DNA of 64,000 nucleotides, from the NCBI RefSeq assembly GCF_000722635.1, contig NZ_JOKH01000004.1, positions 41,065-105,064 on the forward strand, read 5' to 3'. The notes beneath the pieces are model-generated. The model saw only the letters and a list, made by a program, of their open reading frames with translations. It was not told the DNA's origin and made no database searches. This document shows, piece by piece, positions 37,966 through 45,478 of this stretch. A program made the translations under genes and the position numbers. The stretch comes from Endozoicomonas numazuensis (GTDB lineage: Bacteria > Pseudomonadota > Gammaproteobacteria > Pseudomonadales > Endozoicomonadaceae). Numbering within the stretch: position 1 is the first letter of the stretch; every line of letters begins with the position of its first letter.

Positions 37966-39689
37966 GAGGGTGTCTTAAAAGCCAAAATTCAAACCCAGTG
38001 AGGCGCTTTGCTCGGTGTAGAATGACACTTCATTGGGACTCTTTCCCAGCTGTCCATTTTTTCTATAAATGGGTGACACTTCTCAAACAACGCCCAGAGA
38101 AGCCAGTTGTACCATAAAATAGCGTAAATATTGGCCTTTACAGCCCTACTCAGGTTGTAAGCCAGCAAGTGCAAACCAAATTCCAGTTTAACCTTTTCCA
38201 GCCCCTTGCGACGGAAGCGGTTTAATCCCTGTACATCCCGTAAATAGGCAAACACAGGTTCAACCATCGCCTTCCTTTTGCTGAAAGACTTTTTGGCTTT
38301 CGGATGCTGCATAACCTGCCTCAGTGCATCTTTAGCATCATCCATTGCATAGCGCTTTATGCGCCGCCCCTTCTTATTGCTCGTGCATTTATCTTTGAGA
38401 AGGCAGCCTTCGCAAGGCCCATTGCCATATATCTTCTGCTCCTTTGTGCGAGCGCTCCCTTTTATCTTACCAATGGGAGTCAACTCTTTTCCTGCAGGGC
38501 AACGATAAACGTCATTGGTTTCATCGTAATAAAAATGTCCCTTCTGGAACTTTTTGGATTCTTTGGGTTTGCCTGGTTCTTTACCCTCAGGGCATAGCAG
38601 GCTGATATCGTGCTCCAGACTGGTTGCAATGACTTCATCATTAAAATAACCAGCATCCAATAGCATTTCATCGACTGGTTTACCCGTGATCTGCATTGAC
38701 TGATCAAGCATTGGATTTACGACAGTAGTTTCATTGGTAGGGTCTACAGCCTGAGCCAGTACCACCCGCTTGTTATTAGCTAATACGGATGGCTTGTAAC
38801 TCGTTGTGTACCCTCGCCCCCGTTTCATCTTTTGGACAACAGCTTCAGGCTCTGTAGGGCTTACGACAGCACTTTCTGACTTACCGTTCTTCTTTCGCTT
38901 CGCGTTGCGTTCAACGACTGCTTCGAGAGCACTGCTGGCCATCTCCAGATTCTTTTGGCTTTCAGGGCAATCTGGATGGTTGTCAGCTTGCGTTTGTGCT
39001 GCTTCATGCACCTGTTGCGCAGCTTCCTGCTTCATCAGGTTGTAATTTGAGCAAGCGGCTTCTATAACGGTCCCATCACCAGCCAGACAACTTCCATCGG
39101 AGTCTGTTTTTTTGAGAACGGCTCGTGTCAGGCTTTCAAAGAAAGCACCGGTCATGGACTCGCTGTGCATATTGATGAAGCGACCAATAATGGCATGGTC
39201 TGGAAAAATCCCTCCGGTAACCCACATACAGCCAAGATCGACACGGGCTAATCGTTCCAGAGTTCTCAACGAGGTAATGCCTTGCATAATGCCATAGAGA
39301 ATCAAACCCATCATATTACGGGGTGAATAAGGAGGACGTCCTTCTAATGCATACCTTTGCTCAAAATCAGACCAGTCCTGTTCATCAAGAAGGGATGCAA
39401 CGGTAAAAGGTGTTTTTTGACCGGTTAGTTCAAGGTGCTCTTTCAGGTTAGTGTTGCCAAGAGTGATTGCGTTGGGGTCAGGAGCAACAAAACGTCGTTT
39501 GCCTGTTTTGTTGGCTGATCTTTTGGATTCATCCTGTTTTTTGTGATCAGAACTACTGGCTGTACCTGAAAAAATATCGAGCTGTGGAGCAGTATTAATT
39601 TTTATTTGAGTTCTTGTCGTCATGCTGAAGCCGGTAAAGCTACTTGAATATACAGATTACCGGCTTGTAGTAGGTTTTGCGACACCCTC
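37966..39689 (-). mobile_element. Complete IS1182-family insertion sequence (1724 bp)
   Basis: The ends are inverted repeats: GAGGGTGTCTTAAAAGCC at 37966 and, on the other strand, GAGGGTGTCGCAAAACC from 39689. TATA is present on both sides (37962-37965 and 39690-39693) as a 4-bp target repeat. The single gene is an intact transposase. The clean repeats and intact frame indicate a recent insertion. Confidence 0.92.
37989..39623 (-). CDS. IS1182-family transposase (intact)
   Basis: The 544-residue protein has an N-terminal DUF772-type region (EGRPPYSPRNMMGLILYGIM near 95-115), DDE residues in CLAGDGTVIEAAC and LLLDAGYFNDEVI, the CPAGKEL and C-x-x-C zinc-like segment (CEGCLLKDKC near 418), and the KRKAMVEPVFAYLRDVQGL block with the final acidic residue. 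The tail of about 40 residues after LSRAVKANIYAI is unusually long. The gene has the same direction as the interrupted host gene. Confidence 0.95.
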   Translation of the reverse strand: MTTRTQIKINTAPQLDIFSGTASSSDHKKQDESKRSANKTGKRRFVAPDPNAITLGNTNLKEHLELTGQKTPFTVASLLDEQDWSDFEQRYALEGRPPYSPRNMMGLILYGIMQGITSLRTLERLARVDLGCMWVTGGIFPDHAIIGRFINMHSESMTGAFFESLTRAVLKKTDSDGSCLAGDGTVIEAACSNYNLMKQEAAQQVHEAAQTQADNHPDCPESQKNLEMASSALEAVVERNAKRKKNGKSESAVVSPTEPEAVVQKMKRGRGYTTSYKPSVLANNKRVVLAQAVDPTNETTVVNPMLDQSMQITGKPVDEMLLDAGYFNDEVIATSLEHDISLLCPEGKEPGKPKESKKFQKGHFYYDETNDVYRCPAGKELTPIGKIKGSARTKEQKIYGNGPCEGCLLKDKCTSNKKGRRIKRYAMDDAKDALRQVMQHPKAKKSFSKRKAMVEPVFAYLRDVQGLNRFRRKGLEKVKLEFGLHLLAYNLSRAVKANIYAILWYNWLLWALFEKCHPFIEKMDSWERVPMKCHSTPSKAPHWV

Positions 39690-40284
39690 TATAGGCAGCA
39701 GGGACTTCCTGAATCTCCCCCTCTCTTCGTACACGACCACCGTCTGACAGCATCTCTATCATGGTTTTTACCGTACCAGGACTGGTACCTCCTTCTCCGC
39801 AAAAAGCCAGCTCCAGACCTTTAGCGTCAGGCATCTTCTGAGCAAGGGTGGCAGCCAGACAATCCGTTGGAACAATATCGAAGCCTACACCCGGCATAAG
39901 CATACACCCTGCAGTTTTGGCTTCTTGATCTCGATCATGAATACTCTGAAGAACAGGTATTTCACCCGTGATGTCCAGGTAATGAGTGCCCGTTTTCAAG
40001 CAGGCATCCACCATGGGTCTGGACGTCGCCGAAAACGGTCCGGCGCAATGAAGAACGACAATAATATCGGATAGGGCACTTTCAGTGGCTTCTGGATCAT
40101 CAAGAGAAAAACACCTTGAAGGTAATCCCAGATCATCAGCAACTGACTCAACCTTACTGGCACTTCTACCAGCAAGCACAGGAGTCATCCCCAAAGCCTT
40201 TGCCTGTCGGGCAATCAGTTCTCCTGTAAAACCGTTCGCTCCGTAGATCATCCAATATTGTTTAGACACAGTAACTCCTGACAT
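39690..40284 (-). pseudogene. 5' fragment of a saccharopine dehydrogenase-like reductase, split by an IS
   Basis: The N-terminal part has a Rossmann motif (YGANGFTGELIARQA near residues 14-28), RSASKVESVADDLGL, LHCAGPFS near 78 and the ITGEIPVLQSIHD segment typical of trans-acting enoyl reductase/saccharopine dehydrogenase-like proteins. The native frame reaches PAAY and then meets the IS; a chimaeric frame continues 15 codons into the IS. The restored gene would encode 358 residues. The native function (probably an NAD(P)-dependent reductase) is lost. Confidence 0.9.
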
Positions 40285-40403
40285 TATTCTTATTATTGTA
40301 TTTTTAGAGTTTCTATCAGAACTTAAGGCATATACCTTACTTGCTCAACACTTCATTGCCAGCTTACAGCCAATAATTCTTTCCCCTGGTGTTTACTCAT
40401 AAA

Positions 40404-40430
40404 AAAACCGGCCTGCAAGAGACCGGTTTT
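40404..40430 (-). terminator. Rho-independent terminator of the PTS gene
   Basis: On the minus strand AAAACCGG pairs with CCGGTTTT and is followed by more T (A-run at 40401-40407 on the plus strand). It lies 26 bp after the PTS stop. Confidence 0.85.
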
Positions 40431-40455
40431 CAATGACAACAGATTGCTCAGGTTA

Positions 40456-41754
40456 TCAGGCTGCTGAAGCCTGTTCGGCTTCCTGAGCTTCCAGTGCACG
40501 ACTGTAAACATTCAGGAATGGCAGGTAGGCCACCGTAGAGAAAGCGACCAGAATCAAGCTGAGCAGCAGTGCACTAACACTGAAATTAGTACTCAGGAAT
40601 GCCGCCAGAGGTCCCGGTGTCGTCCAGGGCACCAAAGCTACCACTCGACCAACAAGATCCATAGAGGTTGCCATATACGCCACTGTCACATTAATCAGCG
40701 GAATACCAATAAAAGGAATACCCAGAATCGGATTCATGATGACCGGTGCACCGAAGATAACAGGTTCGTTAATATTGAACAGACCAGGTACTACCGACAG
40801 ACGACCAATAGAACGCAGGTGGGCACTCTTGCTGATAGACATAGCAATAGCCAGACCTAATGTCGCACCCGCTCCCCCCAGATAGACAAAACTATCCAGA
40901 AAACCACCGGCAAAGATAGCGGGCAGAACTTCCCCTGCTTCTAACGCGGCCTGGTTAGCCTGCAGATTAGTCAACATAATCGCAGTAATCACACCCACCA
41001 CAATGTTGGTGCCATGAAGACCACAGAACCACAGAACGTGCACCAGCAGAACAATCAGCAACAAGCCGGGCAAAGTATCAGCTGCACCCACCAGCGGGAT
41101 AAACAGTTGCATCAGCAACTCCGGGATCAACATTCCACCGTCACCCAGAGAAGCCACAAAAATATTCAATGGCTGCAGCACCAGAATAATGGCGATAACC
41201 GGTGTCAGAGACTCAAATGAGCGAGCAATAGCTGGCGGCACTTGTTCTGGCAGCTTAATGGTCAGTTTACGAGTATGCATGAAACGAAAAATTTCAATGG
41301 CCAGATAGGACACCAGAATCGCGGTGAACATACCCTTGCTGTCCAGATAGCTGGCATTAATTGCTGGAGGCCAACCGGTTACCGGAGCCGCAACCAGCAG
41401 AAAGGCAAATAAAGACAGGAAGCCACTGGTGATTTCTGGCAAACCATATTGTTTACCCAGACTGGAGCCAATACCAAAGGAGATGAACAGGCAAGACATC
41501 CCCAGTGTCGCATAAAATGGCTGCAGCCAATCACCTTTATACTCTGCCATCAGATCGGTGTACCACTGGGAGAACATAAAGTTGGCAGGATCAGTCAGAG
41601 GCAGATTGAGCAACAGCAGCAGGATAGAGCCCACTATGAAAAATGGCATGGCGTAAACCATACCGTCACGTAAAGCAATCAGATACTTGATATTGGCCAG
41701 CTTACCAGCCAGAGGCATTAATGCCTGCTCCATTCTGTTTGCTAAATTCTGCAT
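40456..41754 (-). CDS. PTS sugar permease EIIC, lactose/cellobiose/diacetylchitobiose type
   Basis: The 432-residue membrane protein has about ten helices and the CelB/ChbC motifs HGTNI (about 246), the central FVYLGGAGATLGLA helix and NINEPVIFGAPVIMNP (about 300-315), which holds the conserved Glu contacting the sugar. It imports a beta-linked disaccharide such as cellobiose or N,N'-diacetylchitobiose, with phosphorylation. No EIIA, EIIB or hydrolase gene is nearby, so partner subunits must be encoded elsewhere. A strong palindrome upstream suggests LacI-type control. Confidence 0.9.
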   Translation of the reverse strand: MQNLANRMEQALMPLAGKLANIKYLIALRDGMVYAMPFFIVGSILLLLLNLPLTDPANFMFSQWYTDLMAEYKGDWLQPFYATLGMSCLFISFGIGSSLGKQYGLPEITSGFLSLFAFLLVAAPVTGWPPAINASYLDSKGMFTAILVSYLAIEIFRFMHTRKLTIKLPEQVPPAIARSFESLTPVIAIILVLQPLNIFVASLGDGGMLIPELLMQLFIPLVGAADTLPGLLLIVLLVHVLWFCGLHGTNIVVGVITAIMLTNLQANQAALEAGEVLPAIFAGGFLDSFVYLGGAGATLGLAIAMSISKSAHLRSIGRLSVVPGLFNINEPVIFGAPVIMNPILGIPFIGIPLINVTVAYMATSMDLVGRVVALVPWTTPGPLAAFLSTNFSVSALLLSLILVAFSTVAYLPFLNVYSRALEAQEAEQASAA

Positions 41755-41995
41755 AACACCACCGTGCGTATTTTACTTCTGAATTCTGAATTCTGATGTC
41801 ATTGTGAAGTCGACATGTTCGCTCATTCCACAGGAAAATCAGATGAGTGATTTCCCTGACCCTGGTGAATAGATAGAGCAAAAAGCATCAATACAGCGTT
41901 GTGAATAACCATGAAACAGCACTGATTCCACAACAGAAGCTCACAATGACCGACCTTAATTAACATGCAGATAGAGAATATCAATACTGAAGACC

Positions 41996-42028
41996 AGATG
42001 TAACCGGTTTCTGTAACCGGTTACATCT
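41996..42028. promoter_or_regulatory. Operator-like palindrome upstream of the PTS permease
   Basis: AGATGTAACCGGTT (41996-42009) is a perfect inverted repeat of 42015-42028 across five bases. Inside the right arm, TGTAACCGGTTACA (42012-42025) is itself a perfect 14-bp palindrome of the kind bound by LacI/GntR-class sugar repressors. It is 240 bp upstream of the PTS start and 33 bp past the end of the yihY-like gene. It could instead be a stem ending that gene, but there is no T-run. The remaining upstream region (41755-41995) shows a repeated TTCTGAATTCTGAATTCTGA motif near 41773 and no gene. Confidence 0.55.
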
Positions 42029-42060
42029 ATTAAACCATCTTTTGACAGAGGTCATAATTT

Positions 42061-43317
42061 TCAGGATTGTAGAAAGAGATGATCGAGATTGCAGTCAAGC
42101 ACAGACCGCTGTTGCTCATTAAGCTGCTTCAAACGATCAAGCAACTGAACAAACCACTCAGGCTTATCCTGAATGTCTACAGCTTCCAGCTCTTGATCCG
42201 ACGGACAAGACCAGGGCAGCTGCTGGCATAAGGTATTGAATTGAAGGTGCCTCAGATCTCTGGCCAGAATCATTTCCCCGAGGTCATTTTTACTGACAAT
42301 TCCTTGCTCCAGAAGGTAACTGGTATACAGCTCCCAGTCTTCCAGTGACAGATTCCAGCCATCCAGATGCAACTGTTTTAGCTTTAAACTCATCCCTTTT
42401 TGGAACTGTTCATTAAAGCCATTGAGTACCACCAGCATGCCAGGCAAATGAGGTAGGGCCTCATTACGAGTCTGATTCGAGAGAGCAAAACTCCTTACCA
42501 GCACAGCACCAAAGAGAACCAGTATCCAGCTTAGATAAATCCACAATAAAAACAGGGGCACAGCGGCAAATGCACCATAAATCAAATGATACGACGGTGA
42601 CAGCGTAATAAAGAGAGCAAAGCCAGCCTTAGCCAGCTCCAGCAAAAAAGCGACTACCAACGCTCCAGAGAAAGCATGACGAAAAGGAACCCGTCGGTTG
42701 GGCACTGCCAGATAAAGTAAGGTGAATACAATACTGCTTAACAACATGGGAGTGAGCCGCAACAGCCACTGATCAACCCCCAGATAGGCCGTGGTATCTG
42801 CAATAAGCTTTAGAGACGCCAGATAAGATGTCAGTACAAAGCCAACACCGATCAAGAATGGCCCCATACTGAGAATCGCCCAGTAAAGCAGAAAGCCAGT
42901 AATTCCTCTGCGAACTCTATCGACCTGCCAGATCTGATTAATCGCTCGATCAATAGTCCTGAGCATCATGAAAGCTGTCACGACCAAAAAAGCGACACCA
43001 ACCCCCGTCAGCTTGCGAGCCTGCTGTGAAAAGCTGGAAAGATAAGACTGAATTTGCTCCCCTGCTGTCGGAACAAAATGACTGAAGATAAAACTCTGGA
43101 CAGTTTCTCCTACGCCCTGAAAAGAGGGAATAGCCGACAGCATACTGTAGGTAACTGTCATCATAGGCACGACTGCAAACAGTGTGGTGTAGGTTAGAGC
43201 AGCAGCATTATCGAGGCAGCGGTGTTTGAAAAAAGTTTCAGAGACAGACAGGAAAAAGGCCCGGAACCATTGAACCAATTGAATCGGTGAAGTACTGGAC
43301 AACCGTGAACCTGACAT
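42061..43317 (-). CDS. YihY/BrkB-family inner-membrane protein
   Basis: The 418-residue protein has the YihY core with six hydrophobic helices, including NAAALTYTTLFAVVPMMTV near 38-56, the LLYWAILSMGPFLIGVGF helix near 150, and LFLLWIYLSWILVLFGAVL near 250. The last 140 residues are cytoplasmic and charged. Formerly annotated as ribonuclease BN; it is a transporter-like protein of unknown substrate. Confidence 0.88.
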   Translation of the reverse strand: MSGSRLSSTSPIQLVQWFRAFFLSVSETFFKHRCLDNAAALTYTTLFAVVPMMTVTYSMLSAIPSFQGVGETVQSFIFSHFVPTAGEQIQSYLSSFSQQARKLTGVGVAFLVVTAFMMLRTIDRAINQIWQVDRVRRGITGFLLYWAILSMGPFLIGVGFVLTSYLASLKLIADTTAYLGVDQWLLRLTPMLLSSIVFTLLYLAVPNRRVPFRHAFSGALVVAFLLELAKAGFALFITLSPSYHLIYGAFAAVPLFLLWIYLSWILVLFGAVLVRSFALSNQTRNEALPHLPGMLVVLNGFNEQFQKGMSLKLKQLHLDGWNLSLEDWELYTSYLLEQGIVSKNDLGEMILARDLRHLQFNTLCQQLPWSCPSDQELEAVDIQDKPEWFVQLLDRLKQLNEQQRSVLDCNLDHLFLQS

Positions 43318-43453
43318 AACGAATCCCTGATTTTGAAAAGAGCCTGAGTGAAAGGTATTTCATTCAGGCTCCAGCCCGGAAGGTTCAGCACTTCTAACCT
43401 GATCAAAGCGCATTAGCGAACTTGCCGGACTCATTTCTGCTCAGAGTAGAGTA

Positions 43454-44029
43454 TCAGTTCTTGTGGCCGGGAGGAAAGCCATCCAGTATTCCCTTAACCG
43501 CCGTATTCACTTTTTCTGTTCTGTCTTCAGGTGTAGCACTACGGACAACCCTGGAAGTCGAACGCCCACGCCATTCCAACTCATGATTTTTTGGATTCAC
43601 AACATCGATAATAAGTGAGCCTTCCTGATAGTCTCTCACCCTGGTTTCTGTGGTAGCACCCATTCCCCAGGCACCCCAACCATAGCCCATGGACGTAGTG
43701 ATTTGATCCAGCTCCCTGCGTGTTCGGGTCGTGGTCAGATAGTTAACCAGAAAGTCCGGATGATCACCGGCAGTCACCTCACGATACCCCCTGGCCTGAA
43801 GGTCACGAGTAATGGCAGCCCGGATTCGCATATCCATCAAACCATCAATGTGATACCCCTCAACCTTATTATTCTCTCCTGGTTTGTTAAGCCAGGCATA
43901 AGTTTTCCAGTCTTTCATGGACTGGGTAGCAGCAGGGGTATTGTTATAGTCCCAGTCGAGTCTCTGGCTTGAGCAGCCAGTCACTGCAACTGCAATAATC
44001 ACAATCAGCAACTGTTTAAGCTTGTACAT
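43454..44029 (-). CDS. DUF4136 lipoprotein
   Basis: The product (191 residues from the ATG at 44029; two more from 44035) begins with a lipoprotein signal peptide ending VTGC. The DUF4136 domain is seen as WDYNNTPAATQSMKDWKTYAW near residue 30, RDLQARGYREV, DFLVNYLTTTRT and GSLIIDVVNPKNHELEWRG near 145. Function is unknown. It should sit in the outer or inner membrane facing the periplasm. Confidence 0.85.
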   Translation of the reverse strand: MYKLKQLLIVIIAVAVTGCSSQRLDWDYNNTPAATQSMKDWKTYAWLNKPGENNKVEGYHIDGLMDMRIRAAITRDLQARGYREVTAGDHPDFLVNYLTTTRTRRELDQITTSMGYGWGAWGMGATTETRVRDYQEGSLIIDVVNPKNHELEWRGRSTSRVVRSATPEDRTEKVNTAVKGILDGFPPGHKN

Positions 44030-44164
44030 GATCATACCTGCCTGTAGGGAAGGAAGTTTGTTGTTAGAACCTTTGTTCGTCAGTGAGCTATGAAGGCAAT
44101 TTCATATTCTCAGTTTGCCTGACAAACTGATTCATCACCGGAACCGACCTAGCTTAGGAATAGT

Positions 44165-44295
44165 CCCAAAATAACTTCCTTATTCAAATCTGCTCAAAAT
44201 CCGTTCGGGCTGAGCTTGTCGAAGCCCAATGCCATAACCCTTCGACAAGCTCAGGGTGAACGGAATCCGGATGAAAATCGGGAAGTTATTTTGGG
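44165..44295. repeat. 131-bp palindromic element
   Basis: CCCAAAATAACTTCC at the left end and GGAAGTTATTTTGGG at the right end are perfect inverted repeats. A strong inner hairpin (CTGAGCTTGTCGAAG with CTTCGACAAGCTCAG, flanked by CCGTTC / GAACGG) lies between them. The whole can fold into one long hairpin. It sits in the 478-bp gap between the DUF4136 and arsC-like genes, in which I see no gene. Confidence 0.8.
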
Positions 44296-44513
44296 GCAAA
44301 TCCTTAGACGCTCTGGAGATGTCTGTAGAGAAATTATATGATCGGTCAGCATGAAAGTGAGTGAATTTACAGAATATTTGCCCATTCATGCTTCAGCCCC
44401 CTCCTTCATGCGTATCAATTGCACCAGAGCCCATTCAACGATAACCTTCCCTTCACAGAAACTCAGACAAATTGCCCAGTTCTGACCGAGAATAAAGTAG
44501 AGAGAATTACAAC

Positions 44514-44858
44514 ATGAGCGTTACTATTTACCATAACCCTCGCTGTTCAAAATCCAGACAAACTCTGGCTCTGATTGAGGAAAAGGGTATAACCCCTGAG
44601 GTCGTTCTTTACCTTGAAACCCCACCCAGTAAAGAAGCTCTGGGAGACATTCTGAAACAGCTCGACAAAAAACCTGAAGAATTGATGCGCAAGGGTGAGC
44701 AGGAATATAAAGACCACATCAAGGGACAAGATCTCTCGGCACAACAACAGATTGAGAAAATGGTCGCCTATCCAAAAATGATTGAAAGACCCATTGTCGT
44801 CTGTAATGGCCAAGCCAGAGTGGGTCGCCCACCAGAATCTGTTCTGGAGATCCTTTAA
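44514..44858 (+). CDS. arsC: ArsC-family (glutaredoxin-dependent type) reductase
   Basis: The 114-residue protein has the ArsC/YfgD pattern: IYHNPRCSKSRQTLALIEE with the catalytic Cys12, YLETPPSKEAL, the conserved LMRKGEQEYKD segment and ERPIVVCNGQARVGRPPE. It may reduce arsenate, but the YfgD branch is not always linked to arsenic resistance and no ars operon is present. DUF2069 follows 2 bp downstream. Confidence 0.9.
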   Translation: MSVTIYHNPRCSKSRQTLALIEEKGITPEVVLYLETPPSKEALGDILKQLDKKPEELMRKGEQEYKDHIKGQDLSAQQQIEKMVAYPKMIERPIVVCNGQARVGRPPESVLEIL

Positions 44859-44860
44859 TC

Positions 44861-45232
44861 GTGCAGGACCTGACCCAAAGAGCCACTATAAGCTATCGAG
44901 TAAGCTTGATTCTCTATGTCTGCTTACTGGCCTCCCAGGTGGCTAAAGTACTTTGGCTACACCCACCTGAAAGTTCAGTATGGATGATCGCCTCTTTCAC
45001 TATCATCCCACTTCTGGCGCCTGTTTATGGGTTGATCAAACGTCAGCCCAGAGCATCAGCCTGGTTGTGCTTCATTATCTGCTTCTATTTCATCAGCGGA
45101 GTTCTTGATGCATGGTTTATCAAAGATTCCATTCATGGCTGGCTGATTACTGTGTTTAGCAGTTTATTGTTTGTATCCGCTATGATGTTCACCCGATGGC
45201 AGGGTCAACTGAACAACCAGACTCAGTCATAA
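44861..45232 (+). CDS. DUF2069 membrane protein
   Basis: The 123-residue protein starts with GTG and has four hydrophobic helices (YRVSLILYVCLLASQVAK, WMIASFTIIPLLAPVYGL, ASAWLCFIICFYFISGVL and WLITVFSSLLFVSAMMF), as in DUF2069 proteins. Function is unknown. It is coupled to arsC. The TAA stop at 45230-45232 coincides with the first bases of the 45231-45392 repeat element. Confidence 0.85.
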   Translation: MQDLTQRATISYRVSLILYVCLLASQVAKVLWLHPPESSVWMIASFTIIPLLAPVYGLIKRQPRASAWLCFIICFYFISGVLDAWFIKDSIHGWLITVFSSLLFVSAMMFTRWQGQLNNQTQS

Positions 45233-45392
45233 GTACCTGACCAGTTGTTTTCGAATATCTGGACGGCGGCTTTTTCCACCCTTCTGCGTTCCAACTCTGG
45301 TTACGTAGCTAAGGCTACGCGCCCGGCGTTGCGCCTTGAAGGATGAAAAAATCCACTCGCCTGAATATGCGCAAGCAACTGACCAGATACTT
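45231..45392. repeat. 162-bp MITE-like element with terminal inverted repeats
   Basis: AAGTACCTGACCAGTTGTTT at the left pairs with AGCAACTGACCAGATACTT at the right (a few mismatches). The centre holds TACGTAGCTAAGGCTACG, a palindrome like the one in the 3323-3500 element, and GCGTT motifs on both sides. There is no coding frame. Confidence 0.7.
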
Positions 45393-45431
45393 AACCTTTC
45401 TAAAAACAATTTATTTTCTCTGCAAACAAAA

Positions 45432-45455
45432 AAGCTCCTGAATGATCAGGAGCTT
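45432..45455 (-). terminator. Rho-independent terminator of the DUF748-like gene
   Basis: AAGCTCCTGA pairs perfectly with TCAGGAGCTT across ATGA. On the minus strand it is followed by TTTTTTG, fitting the end of the gene at 45479. Confidence 0.85.
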
Positions 45456-45478
45456 GTTTCAATACCAGTCAGTTCAAC

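Noticed and set aside
44180-44389. 69-codon minus-strand frame
   Set aside because: It runs through the 131-bp palindromic element, so it is an artefact of the repeat.
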